Below, one piece after another: positions 1-8,375 of a stretch of DNA of 64,000 bases. Position 1 is the first letter of the stretch; every line of letters starts with the position of its first letter. The notes beneath the pieces are model-generated. The model was given only the letters and a program-made list of their open reading frames with translations. It ran no database searches and was not told the DNA's origin. This DNA is from Arenibacter hampyeongensis (lineage in GTDB: Bacteria > Bacteroidota > Bacteroidia > Flavobacteriales > Flavobacteriaceae), in the NCBI RefSeq assembly GCF_002909255.1, contig NZ_PIOB01000013.1, positions 28,429 through 92,428 of the forward strand. The letters are read 5' to 3'. Position numbers and translations under genes: made by a program.

Positions 1-2
1 CT

Positions 3-551
3 TCCGTTGGTTCCAAAGGAATTGTACAAACCTCCTCTGGCAATTTGGGCGAGAATAAAGTACTTCGCTTCCCAGTACGGTTTATTGATAAGGGGGACCC
101 TGTTCTCAGGGAACGTTATAGCATAATTGTAAAACAATACATTCAAAGTCTTGAAGCCTACACCTTCTATTCAATCCTGGAAAACTTGGGCAATGCAGGA
201 AGCCTTTTATCCCCAGGGCAACCAGGTTACGTTACTGGCAATGTTGGTTCAGAGACCAATGCCGAAGAAAAGGTATTAGGATTTTTTGAAGCATCTTCCG
301 TGAGCTCGCAAAGAATATATTTTGATTATAATTATTTTGGATTGGAGTTGCCACCATATTTTGTGGAGTGTGAGGCGGAAATCATTGGGGGACCTACGGA
401 AATTCTAAAGAGAAAATTAGAATTCGAGGGATTTCAGATCTTTTTTTATGAAGAGATTGAACTGAAGGCATTTTATCATATAGCGCGATCGGAATGTTCG
501 GAATGCACATCCTTTTCAACAAACATAAAACCCGATTTTTGGGAAGACTAA
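3..551 (+). CDS. DUF4249 family protein, C-terminal part (cut by window edge)
   Basis: The reading frame is already open at the left edge, so the start lies outside the window; 182 residues are visible up to a TAA at 549. The stretch with NVGSETNAEEKVLGFFEAS followed by a beta strand, and a late CSEC pair before a terminal PDFW, fit the C-terminal half of DUF4249 proteins. These are usually lipoproteins encoded next to TonB-dependent receptors in Bacteroidetes, and their molecular role is not established. The next gene starts 2 bases after this stop, so the two are co-transcribed. The receptor gene expected upstream is not in view. An ATG-less internal TTG at 45 is not a credible start because the homologous region extends to its left. 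Confidence 0.75.
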   Translation, partial: SVGSKGIVQTSSGNLGENKVLRFPVRFIDKGDPVLRERYSIIVKQYIQSLEAYTFYSILENLGNAGSLLSPGQPGYVTGNVGSETNAEEKVLGFFEASSVSSQRIYFDYNYFGLELPPYFVECEAEIIGGPTEILKRKLEFEGFQIFFYEEIELKAFYHIARSECSECTSFSTNIKPDFWED

Positions 552-553
552 GC

Positions 554-2281
554 ATGTACAAAAGAAATGTATTCATAATATTATTATGTTTGGGCTTTGC
601 TGCAAAAGCGCAGATGGGGAGTGCCCAAATTTCTGAGGACTCAGTGTTTCCAAAGGAAATCCCAAAATTGGTCACAAACTCGGATTTATTGCTTTGCGGG
701 GAGCGGTTGAATTATAAGATATACAACCTTATGCAATCTGGTCAGACTAGCTCTTTGAGCAAGATTTCGTATGTGTCCTTAAGAACCGACAATGACTCAG
801 TGATTTTCAACCATAAATTAAGACTTGAGAACGGGCAGGCACAAGGTACTTTCTTTATTCCGACTTCTATCAAAACAGGAGTTTATCGACTTTTGGGCCA
901 TACAAATTTTTCCTTGAACAATTTGGAAAATGCGGTTGTACACCGAAAATTATATATTATTAACTCCTATGTAAAGTCCACAACAAGTAATAATAAAGAC
1001 AGTACTCGAACCATTGAGTTGCTTTCATATAATGACGCTATATTAGACCTTAACCAACAATCCCCGCCTTATGGTCTTTTAATAAGGACCGATAAACCTT
1101 CTTACAAAAAGCGCGATAGAATTTCTCTTAACATTGAAAATCCTAATGGCAAATTTGCGTTTGGCAATTATGTGCTTTCCGTAAGACGGATCGACCCGGT
1201 AGATTTTTCCCATACTTCTGGGAAAGATGAAAATATGGTAATTGAAAAAAGGAATGATTTTTTCATTCCCGAACTCCGTGGTGAATTAATATCTGGAAGA
1301 GTTGTGACTAGTGCAAATAAGGAAGCCGTGGCCAATAAAGTCGTAGCATTTAGTATTCCCGGTAAAAATTATGTTTTTAAGTCGGTAAAGACGGATGACA
1401 CCGGCCATTTCTATATTTCTATTGATGAACCATACGAAACTCGGAAATGTATAATTCAAATTGACGAACCTGACAGGGAACGGTATGAAATTATTTTGGA
1501 TAATAAAGAATTACCGTTAAAGGCCAAGGGAAGGTTAGTTGATCTAAAGTTGGACCCCAGCCTAAAGGAATGGTTGCAGGAGCGAAGTATTCAAACCCAA
1601 ATCGAAAACGCCTATTTCACGCAAGATAAGGAAGGGGTGGAGAGCGGTTCTGGAAATCCTTTTTACGGTGATTTGGGCACAGCGTTTATTTTGGACGATT
1701 ATACACGATTTAATTCTTTGGAAGAAACCTTCGTTGAAGTGGTTACCCTTGCCAGAATAAGGAATAAAGAAGGAAAAAGAGCATTCCAGGTTTTTGATCC
1801 CTTTAGCCCTCAGAATTCCGGGCCGTTTAACTCGTTGGACCCATTACTTTTGATGGACGGTATTTTGGTAAAGGATGCCAGTGAAATATTGGCATACAGT
1901 GCTAAGGATATTGGAATTATTAGGGTATTTCCGAAAACCTATCGCTACGGCCCAAAAATATATCGCGGAATAATTGATTTTTCTACTAAGGAGGAAAATT
2001 TTACTCCTCGTTTGGATGGGGCATATATACAGGCATTTGAACTGATAAGACCCTTGCCCGAAAAAATAAATATGTTTCCTGACCATTCGGATGACACCTA
2101 TAAACGGCTTCCCGATTATAGAACTCAATTGAATTGGGATCCAAATATTGAATTATTGTCAATTGAAATGACACACATCCTTTACGCTTCGGATGTTAGC
2201 GGTACATTTATGGTTACTTTGGAAGGTTTTACGAAAAATGGTGAGCATGTTGAGGTGCATAAAAGATTTAAAGTGGAATAG
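554..2281 (+). CDS. Secreted macroglobulin-like (MG2) protein with degenerate TonB plug-like end
   Basis: Starting at ATG 554 gives 575 residues with a clear signal peptide (MYKRNVFIILLCLGFAAKAQ). The open frame runs further left, but that would overlap the DUF4249 gene and bury the signal peptide. Residues about 35-130 look like a macroglobulin-type beta domain (LLLCGERLNYKIYNL and later TSIKTGVYRLLG). Around 245-320 there is a carboxypeptidase-regulatory-like fold (ISGRVVTSANKEAVANK). Around 430-490 a segment LLLMDGILVKDASEIL followed by IGIIRVFP resembles the plug domain of TonB receptors, but no barrel follows. It is probably a periplasmic or surface partner of the DUF4249 protein. The ligand is unknown. 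Confidence 0.75.
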   Translation: MYKRNVFIILLCLGFAAKAQMGSAQISEDSVFPKEIPKLVTNSDLLLCGERLNYKIYNLMQSGQTSSLSKISYVSLRTDNDSVIFNHKLRLENGQAQGTFFIPTSIKTGVYRLLGHTNFSLNNLENAVVHRKLYIINSYVKSTTSNNKDSTRTIELLSYNDAILDLNQQSPPYGLLIRTDKPSYKKRDRISLNIENPNGKFAFGNYVLSVRRIDPVDFSHTSGKDENMVIEKRNDFFIPELRGELISGRVVTSANKEAVANKVVAFSIPGKNYVFKSVKTDDTGHFYISIDEPYETRKCIIQIDEPDRERYEIILDNKELPLKAKGRLVDLKLDPSLKEWLQERSIQTQIENAYFTQDKEGVESGSGNPFYGDLGTAFILDDYTRFNSLEETFVEVVTLARIRNKEGKRAFQVFDPFSPQNSGPFNSLDPLLLMDGILVKDASEILAYSAKDIGIIRVFPKTYRYGPKIYRGIIDFSTKEENFTPRLDGAYIQAFELIRPLPEKINMFPDHSDDTYKRLPDYRTQLNWDPNIELLSIEMTHILYASDVSGTFMVTLEGFTKNGEHVEVHKRFKVE

Positions 2282-2546
2282 TTTACTTTTTGGCAACTTC
2301 GGTTTAGCTATTAAAAAGGTCGATTTTCGCGCTACTTTTAGGTTATCAAAAATTCTTATTCAAGTGTCCCAAATCTGGTCTCTCTTAGAAGTCTAGTTAA
2401 TTGACCAATTACAAAGAGGCCTAAAACTTAATTGTGAATTTTTAATGAATGCATGATTTAACACCTATTTTCTTGATTCAATATAAGGATTTGGTATGGT
2501 TAACATACAACAGATGAAACAGGAATTCCCCTTAGTTCAATCTACC
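2282..2546. other. Convergent intergenic region
   Basis: About 265 bases lie between two genes that end towards each other. I see AT-rich sequence but no clear hairpin-plus-T-run terminator and no credible reading frame. Confidence 0.5.
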
Positions 2547-4745
2547 TTAACCTACAATCTGTTTTTCGGTCACAAAGGGTTGATGATAATGCCGTTGGCC
2601 AGTTGCTTTGTACAAGGCATTGGCCAAGGCTCCAATAGCAGGCGGTAGACCTGGCTCTCCCAATCCAGTAGGGTCTATTTCATTTTCCACAAAGAAAACT
2701 TCAATTTCTTTTGGTGCTTGTGAATGCCGGATCAACTGATATTTGTCAAAATTCATTTGGTTGGGCGCTCCATTTTCAAAGGTCAACTGACTATACATGG
2801 AATGACCAATACCATCAATTACGCCACCTTGAATCATATTCTTGGCTGCATCCCTATTTACCACTATACCACAATCAACAGCGCACCAGACCTTTTCGAC
2901 TTTTGGCTGACCGTTTTCCATAATAATGTCGAACACTTCAGCGACATAGGTGGAATGACAAAAATAAGCGGCAATTCCGCGATGAACATTTGGTTTTGTT
3001 ACTCCCCAATTGGCTTTCTCCCTGACGAGTTTCAATACTCCGGCATACCTTTCAGCTTCGTATTCATGCTTTTCGCCAACAGGGTCTTTTATAGCGCGAT
3101 CAAACAATTCCAAACGGAAATCAATTGGATCTTTTCCCGCTGCTTCTGCAACTTCGTCCAGAAACGCTTGCTCGGCACCTGCCGTAAAATTAGATCTTGG
3201 TGCACGCCATGCGCCAGTAGTAACATTGGTTGGCGCTTTAATTTTTTCAGCCAAATAATTCTCAACGGCCCCGGCCGGGAATCGATTTGGAAATACAGGA
3301 CCTTCTGGTAATCCAGCACCCTTTACAGTGAATGCGATAACATTATTATTTTCATCTAGACCAGCTTTGTAAACCGAACGATAGGTAGGGCGATAGGTTC
3401 CTTGTGTCATATCATCCTCTCGGGAATAGATAAGTTTGACGGGACCTTCTATTTTTTTTGAAATGGCAGCCGCTTCAACGCCAAAATGTACATAGAGTCT
3501 TCTACCAAAACCTCCTCCAATTCGGGTCATATTTACGGTCACATTTTCCAGTGGTAGGTTTAATAATTTGGCAACCGAGCCTTCCAAAGCCTCCGGCGTT
3601 TGGGTAGGACCAATAAGTTCTGCCGAATCCGCTGTGACATTGGCAAAGAAGTTCATAGGTTCCAACGTGTTATGGGCTATGAAAGGGGCACTATATGTTC
3701 TTTCAATGATTTTAGCTGCTTTTTTAAAGGCAGCCTCTGGATTACCATCCCTTCTACTTTCCTGTACCTCTCCGGACACCAAGGCTTTTTCCAGCCTTTT
3801 CACATGCATTTCGGAATTTTCCAACTCCCCGGTAGTTTCCCAGTTAGCTTTTAATGCCTTTTTAGCTTGCATTAATTGCCAAGTAGATTCGCCAACGATG
3901 GCAATTAATTGTTTAAAACCTTTTTCGTCGAACCCACCGGGTTCTTCAACAGAAGTATCAACAATAAATGCATCCTTCACTCCGGGCATACTTTTTATCT
4001 CGGCTTCGTTAAAATCCTTTACCGTCATGCCAAATGCGGGAGGATGCTGGATCATGGCCAGTTGCATGCCATCCCTATGGAAATCCAGACCAAATAAGGG
4101 TTTGCCGGTAATTATTTTCTCGCCGTCTACATTCTTGATACTTGTGCCTATCAATTTGAAATCCTTAACACCTTTGAGTTCAATTTCTTTAGGTACTTCG
4201 ATTCCCACTGCTTTGGAGGCTATCTCACCGTAGGTAACTGTTCGCTCTCCATTAATTTCCTTGATGACTCCATCACTGGCGGTCAGATCCGACACCTTTA
4301 AACCCCATTCTTTCGCGGCCGCTTCTATTAGCATTCTTCTGCCTGTAGCGCCTGCCATCCGCAATGCATTCCAGCTTAAACGAATGGATAGACTTCCACC
4401 TGCGAATTGGTTTTGGTACCAACCAGTATTTAAGGGCGCCTGTTCCACTACAACATTTTCCCAAGGTACATCCAGCTCTTCCGCTACAATCATGGGCATT
4501 GATGTACGAACGTTTTGTCCAATTTCGGGATTGGGAGAATAAATGGTAACCATACCCGTATCCCCAATTTTGATATAGCCGTTGATTTCGAACCACTCTT
4601 TTGGCACTGCTACTCCAGCCTCTGGTTCAGGTGTATTTGACTTGCATCCATTAAGCCAGCTAAACCCGATTAGCATACCACCACCTGCAGCGGCTGAAAC
4701 CTTTATAAATGAACGACGATTATAATGTGTAACTATCTTTGTCAT
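2547..4745 (-). CDS. Molybdopterin-binding oxidoreductase large subunit, IorB type
   Basis: This 732-residue protein is the catalytic subunit of a xanthine-dehydrogenase-family molybdenum hydroxylase of the isoquinoline 1-oxidoreductase beta type. The N terminus has a twin-arginine motif (NRRSFIK) and a hydrophobic stretch ending in LNGC at residue 34, so export by Tat and possibly lipid attachment are expected. Cofactor-binding loops include GGGFGRRLYVHFG, GAWRAPRSNF and GLGEPGLPPA, the last carrying the glutamate that serves as catalytic base in this family. The [2Fe-2S] subunit is encoded 33 bases upstream on the same strand. No FAD subunit is present, as is typical of IorAB systems, which pass electrons to a cytochrome or quinone acceptor. 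The substrate cannot be told from sequence. Confidence 0.92.
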   Translation of the reverse strand: MTKIVTHYNRRSFIKVSAAAGGGMLIGFSWLNGCKSNTPEPEAGVAVPKEWFEINGYIKIGDTGMVTIYSPNPEIGQNVRTSMPMIVAEELDVPWENVVVEQAPLNTGWYQNQFAGGSLSIRLSWNALRMAGATGRRMLIEAAAKEWGLKVSDLTASDGVIKEINGERTVTYGEIASKAVGIEVPKEIELKGVKDFKLIGTSIKNVDGEKIITGKPLFGLDFHRDGMQLAMIQHPPAFGMTVKDFNEAEIKSMPGVKDAFIVDTSVEEPGGFDEKGFKQLIAIVGESTWQLMQAKKALKANWETTGELENSEMHVKRLEKALVSGEVQESRRDGNPEAAFKKAAKIIERTYSAPFIAHNTLEPMNFFANVTADSAELIGPTQTPEALEGSVAKLLNLPLENVTVNMTRIGGGFGRRLYVHFGVEAAAISKKIEGPVKLIYSREDDMTQGTYRPTYRSVYKAGLDENNNVIAFTVKGAGLPEGPVFPNRFPAGAVENYLAEKIKAPTNVTTGAWRAPRSNFTAGAEQAFLDEVAEAAGKDPIDFRLELFDRAIKDPVGEKHEYEAERYAGVLKLVREKANWGVTKPNVHRGIAAYFCHSTYVAEVFDIIMENGQPKVEKVWCAVDCGIVVNRDAAKNMIQGGVIDGIGHSMYSQLTFENGAPNQMNFDKYQLIRHSQAPKEIEVFFVENEIDPTGLGEPGLPPAIGALANALYKATGQRHYHQPFVTEKQIVG

Positions 4746-4778
4746 GATGTTTCTTTTTTTGATGTACCTATCAATTTT

Positions 4779-5243
4779 TTAAACGGTTTTGGAATTTGCA
4801 GCGGTTTTGATGGCCTTCTTGATTCGTATGTAAGTACCACAGCGACAAATATTGCCGTTCATAACTCCATCTATTTCTTCGTCGGACGGGTTAGGATTCT
4901 TTTTTAGAAATGCGCTCGCATTCATAATCTGGCCTGCCTGACAATATCCACACTGATAAACATCTTCTTCCAACCATGCTTTTTGCACAGGATGGTCTCC
5001 GTTTTCAGATAGTCCTTCGATGGTCGTAATCTCCTGATTACCTACAGCGGAAATAGGCAATTGGCAAGAACGTACAGCGTTATCTCCCAAATGTATTGTA
5101 CAGGCACCGCATTGTGATATGCCACAACCATATTTGGTGCCAACCAATTTCAGATGGTCCCTTAAAACCCAAAGTATTGGGGTAGTGGGATCTACTTCCA
5201 ATTGCTGAGTTTTTCCGTTGATTTTTAGATTGAAGTTTGCCAT
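4779..5243 (-). CDS. (2Fe-2S)-binding oxidoreductase small subunit, IorA type
   Basis: The 154-residue protein has two [2Fe-2S] sites in the usual order. The plant-ferredoxin-like set is C40, C45, C48 and C60 ([12 protein letters not shown]). The second, helical-domain set is C98, C101, C133 and C135 (YQCGYC and CRCG). This is the electron-transfer subunit that partners the molybdopterin subunit encoded immediately downstream. It has no signal of its own, so it would be exported bound to the Tat-carrying partner, as described for related enzymes. It is the first gene of a two-gene operon transcribed leftwards. Its length is normal for the family. Confidence 0.95.
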   Translation of the reverse strand: MANFNLKINGKTQQLEVDPTTPILWVLRDHLKLVGTKYGCGISQCGACTIHLGDNAVRSCQLPISAVGNQEITTIEGLSENGDHPVQKAWLEEDVYQCGYCQAGQIMNASAFLKKNPNPSDEEIDGVMNGNICRCGTYIRIKKAIKTAANSKTV

Positions 5244-5672
5244 GATTAGAGTGTAAGTGAATGATTACGTTGAATTTACGAAATTTTCGAATGCATAATC
5301 GGCACAATTGATACTTTTTATTAAAAAATACATCGATGGCCTGTGTTAATTTTCTATGGAAGACATTAAACCAGTCTTTTAGTTTCCAAACCAAAAACGA
5401 TCAACATTATCATCTCAAATTAACCATAGGTTTGGAACTAAATTGTTATAATCGAGAACCCTACTGTTAGTACGGACTTCCTATACAACTTACTTTTGAT
5501 TTTATAATTACATCAATTACAATTTAAATTAAGCGTAAGCTGCGACCTTGTAAAGTAAAAGAACCTTTGATGTTCAATCCCCGTTTTATTTTTTAAATAC
5601 TGTTTTGCTGTATACGAACATACACAACTCAGTAATGTTATTTAATGAACTATTTAATTCAAATTTAAAATT
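5244..5672. other. Divergent promoter region
   Basis: These 429 bases separate the leftward ior operon from the rightward lipoprotein gene and must hold promoters for both. The DNA is AT-rich. I find no strong consensus promoter pair, no riboswitch-like fold and no credible small gene. Confidence 0.4.
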
Positions 5673-6119
5673 ATGAAAACTGGAGAAATAAAATTAAGGA
5701 ATTTATTAAGCATTTTGGTGATGGTATTTCTAATGTTAACAGGCATCAGTTGTAGCAATGATGACGATGGTATGGTCAGTCCCATTCAACTGAAAACTCA
5801 AACCTTCGAAATTCAAGAGTTAAACAATTGTAATACAGCCACTGGTCAGGGCAGTACGGTTTTTTTGTATATACCTTACACTGCAACTGCAGGTACCACT
5901 CTTTTAAAATTACGTAGGAAATCAACAGTATCCAATGGGGAGAGCAGCAATGATGTGACTACTGTATTTAAAGTTGAAAATAGTATTATAGAATGGGCCA
6001 CTTGTATAAGGTTTGGTAGTCAAACATGGATGGAGTTCGAAATTGTGATGGAAGCCGCAGACGGTACTTTGAGCAATCCATCAACTATAAGGATAAATAA
6101 ACCTTCTGGGGCCAATTAA
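5673..6119 (+). CDS. Small hypothetical lipoprotein
   Basis: The 148-residue product has a basic N terminus, a hydrophobic stretch (LLSILVMVFLMLTG) and a lipobox-like end ISCS followed by acidic residues NDDDG. In Bacteroidetes, acidic residues right after the lipid-carrying cysteine often accompany surface export. The remainder looks like a single beta-rich domain with one further cysteine pair (NNC and ATC). I do not recognise a named family. It stands alone, followed about 115 bases later by a strong terminator, so it is probably a one-gene unit. Confidence 0.7.
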   Translation: MKTGEIKLRNLLSILVMVFLMLTGISCSNDDDGMVSPIQLKTQTFEIQELNNCNTATGQGSTVFLYIPYTATAGTTLLKLRRKSTVSNGESSNDVTTVFKVENSIIEWATCIRFGSQTWMEFEIVMEAADGTLSNPSTIRINKPSGAN

Positions 6120-6235
6120 AACTTATTGATTGAATTGAAATTCTTTTGTTAAAATGCGATGGTTGGGAGGACTGGAGCCAGACATTGGTTATTATATATT
6201 GTAATACAAGAAATTCAGTAGATAATTGGGTTGCA

Positions 6236-6270
6236 AAAGGAACAATGGGAAACTGTTGTTCCTTTTTTAT
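6236..6270 (+). terminator. Rho-independent terminator after the lipoprotein gene
   Basis: Perfect 10-bp arms, aaaggaacaa (6236-6245) and ttgttccttt (6256-6265), enclose a 10-base loop and run into T residues. An almost identical hairpin follows the next gene at 7861. Confidence 0.85.
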
Positions 6271-6400
6271 AGCATACAATAATCAATATGTATTCATACC
6301 AGTAATGGGCACAATAACTAATCTTCATTTCTTGTGGAAATTTATTTATTTTTTATAACCTTTATCCAAAGACTATATTTTAAATAATTAAATGAACTAA

Positions 6401-7798
6401 ATGAGAGTATTTAAGAAAACAATAGGCATTAATTTAAGTTTGCTTTTTTTATTTTTTAACCAAGGAGTTTTTTCCCAAACATCGGTTAAAAATAAACCTA
6501 ACGTCATTGTAATTATGACAGATGACCAAGGCTCCATAGATCTTAATTCTTACGGGGCAACTGACCTATATACTCCTAATATGGATAGGTTGGCAAAAGA
6601 GGGGGTAAGGTTTACACAGTTCTATGCAGGAGCTCCCGTTTGTTCCCCATCCCGTGCAGCACTTATGACGGGAAAGACCAATTTACGTGCTGGATTGGCA
6701 GGAAATGTCCCAATTCCGGAACGCGCCGAAAAGAGCGGGGAACATGGACTTCCTACCGATCAGATTACCATGGCGGAGATGCTTAAACCCAATGGCTATT
6801 ATACCGCCTTGATCGGTAAATGGCATTTGGGTCATCGAGAACAGAATTTGCCCAACGGACAGGGGTTCGATTATTTTTTTGGGCATCAGCGCGGTTGCAT
6901 TGATAATTATTCACATACTTTTTATTGGGATGGTCCAAATAAGCACGATCTGTACAGAAATTCAGAAGAGGTTTATTATGATGGGGAACATTTTACGGAT
7001 TTAATGGCCGAGGAGGTAAAGCAAGTGATCAATCACAGAAGGAACGAGCCATTTTTTATTTATTGGGCATTTAACGCACCACATTATCCATATCAAGGAA
7101 CTACCAAGTGGTTGGACTATTACAAGGACCTTCCGACACCCAGAAAGGAATATGCCGCTTTTGTATCCAATACGGATGAAAAAATCGGAAAAGTTCTTGA
7201 CTATTTGGACGAGACGGGACTAGCGGACAACACCATAGTTATTTTTCAATCGGACCATGGTCACTCTTTGGAGGAACGTGCCTTTTGGGGTGGTGGAAAT
7301 GCTGGTCCGTATCGCGGTAGCAAATTCAGTTTGTTCGAAGGCGGAATCCGTGTGCCGGCCATTATTCGTTATCCTGGAGTAATTCCTGCCAATCAGGTTC
7401 GTGATCAACTTAGCATGGAGATGGATTGGTTTAGTACTATCGGGGAATTGACCAATTCAGAAGTGGCCGATAATCTGGATGGAAAAAGCCTTATGCCCGT
7501 TATTTTGGATGACACAAAGGAATCCCCTCATGAGGTGGTATATTGGCAGTTGGGTAATTATGATGATACCAATGCACAATGGGCAGTCCGAAAGGGTCCA
7601 TGGAAGCTTATTGGCAACGTAAATGAACCCTCAGGCCAAGGAGAAAAGAAAGATTTGGAGAAATTGTTCCTGGTCAATTTGGATAATGATATCAGCGAAA
7701 AAAATAATTTGGCGAAATCCAATCCCAAAAAAATGAACGAACTTTTACAGTTGCACAACACTTGGTTAAAATCGGTTCGTTCGGAAATGAAACAATAG
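6401..7798 (+). CDS. Secreted arylsulfatase-type sulfatase (S1 family)
   Basis: This 465-residue protein has a signal peptide ending near FSQ (about residue 25). It carries the full set of type I sulfatase motifs: the metal-binding DD at 41-42, the CSPSR signature at 81-85 whose cysteine is converted to formylglycine, GKWHLG near 142, and SDHGHS with a downstream RGSK. It removes sulfate esters in the periplasm; marine flavobacteria use such enzymes mainly on algal polysaccharides. No SusC/SusD pair or glycoside hydrolase is adjacent, so no specific glycan can be proposed. It is probably a single-gene unit, since terminators lie both before and after it. Confidence 0.93.
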   Translation: MRVFKKTIGINLSLLFLFFNQGVFSQTSVKNKPNVIVIMTDDQGSIDLNSYGATDLYTPNMDRLAKEGVRFTQFYAGAPVCSPSRAALMTGKTNLRAGLAGNVPIPERAEKSGEHGLPTDQITMAEMLKPNGYYTALIGKWHLGHREQNLPNGQGFDYFFGHQRGCIDNYSHTFYWDGPNKHDLYRNSEEVYYDGEHFTDLMAEEVKQVINHRRNEPFFIYWAFNAPHYPYQGTTKWLDYYKDLPTPRKEYAAFVSNTDEKIGKVLDYLDETGLADNTIVIFQSDHGHSLEERAFWGGGNAGPYRGSKFSLFEGGIRVPAIIRYPGVIPANQVRDQLSMEMDWFSTIGELTNSEVADNLDGKSLMPVILDDTKESPHEVVYWQLGNYDDTNAQWAVRKGPWKLIGNVNEPSGQGEKKDLEKLFLVNLDNDISEKNNLAKSNPKKMNELLQLHNTWLKSVRSEMKQ

Positions 7799-7860
7799 CG
7801 AATATTATCAACTGGATTTAGCTTGTAGTACAATTTTATGAGTTTGCTAGTTTAGTTAAG

Positions 7861-7893
7861 AAAGGAACAATGGGAAACCATTGTTCCTTTTTG
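7861..7893 (+). terminator. Rho-independent terminator after the sulfatase gene
   Basis: Arms aaaggaacaa (7861-7870) and ttgttccttt (7881-7890) enclose tgggaaacca and lead into T residues. It differs from the hairpin at 6236 at only 2 of 30 positions, both in the loop. Confidence 0.85.
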
Positions 7894-7925
7894 TTCTCGA
7901 AAGTTGGAGTATAACTTTGAAATGT

Positions 7926-7955
7926 CAACCACAGGCCAACCACATTGCAACCACA
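7926..7955. repeat. Three 11-bp phased repeats (CAACCACA)
   Basis: The octamer caaccaca occurs perfectly at 7926, 7937 and 7948, that is every 11 bases. Such helical phasing of short direct repeats is typical of arrays bound by a multimeric protein or by a recombinase arm-binding domain. No matching protein gene is adjacent. Confidence 0.7.
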
Positions 7956-8034
7956 TTAGAAGCATAATTAAACAAAATTTAATGTATTTATAATCAGCTA
8001 TTTAATAAGTTTTGGTTGCATGGACATCGTAAAA

Positions 8035-8087
8035 TAACCACCCACACCCACCATTTTTAACCATAGGTTAACCGCAGGCTAACCAGG
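8035..8087. repeat. Second phased repeat cluster (TAACC every 11 bases)
   Basis: taacc occurs at 8058, 8069 and 8080 with exact 11-base spacing, and a further taacc lies at 8035. The cluster has the same strand sense as the one at 7926-7955 and lies about 100 bases from it, in a gene-free stretch between the sulfatase and DUF5916 genes. Confidence 0.6.
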
Positions 8088-8375
8088 TCGAAATTATTAT
8101 ATTAAACTTAGGATAGCCAAAGAATAACCAATGGAAAATTGTATACAGATTATTAAACTCCATTTAAGTGTAAATTGAGATAAAAATAGATGCCGAAAGT
8201 ATAAGGAAATTGGCAATAAAAATGCAATTGCGACTGGATTGTCTTTAAACCCCACCATTAGTTTCAGAACCAAAAATAATAAACAATAAGTTTTTGTATT
8301 TTTTCCAAGTTTTTACCTGAGAATGTGAAAGTCTAGGTTATTTGATTCCCCACGGTATTTATGACTATTACCTAC

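Larger units (their letters stand above)
7894..8375. other. Gene-free region with phased repeats
   Basis: Between the sulfatase terminator and the end of the DUF5916 gene there is no credible gene. The left half holds the two clusters of 11-bp phased AACC-type repeats. The right half, from about 8100, is AT-rich and without evident structure. Confidence 0.5.

Noticed and set aside
2724..4233. Long + strand frames (195 and 221 codons) inside the molybdopterin subunit gene
   Set aside because: They are antisense to a well-conserved gene and show no recognisable protein features.
6146..6358. 70-codon + strand frame after the lipoprotein gene
   Set aside because: It runs across the terminator hairpin and has no family similarity.
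7926..8087. CRISPR-like array
   Set aside because: Units are 5-8 bases at 11-base spacing, far too short for CRISPR repeats and spacers, and no cas gene is in the window.
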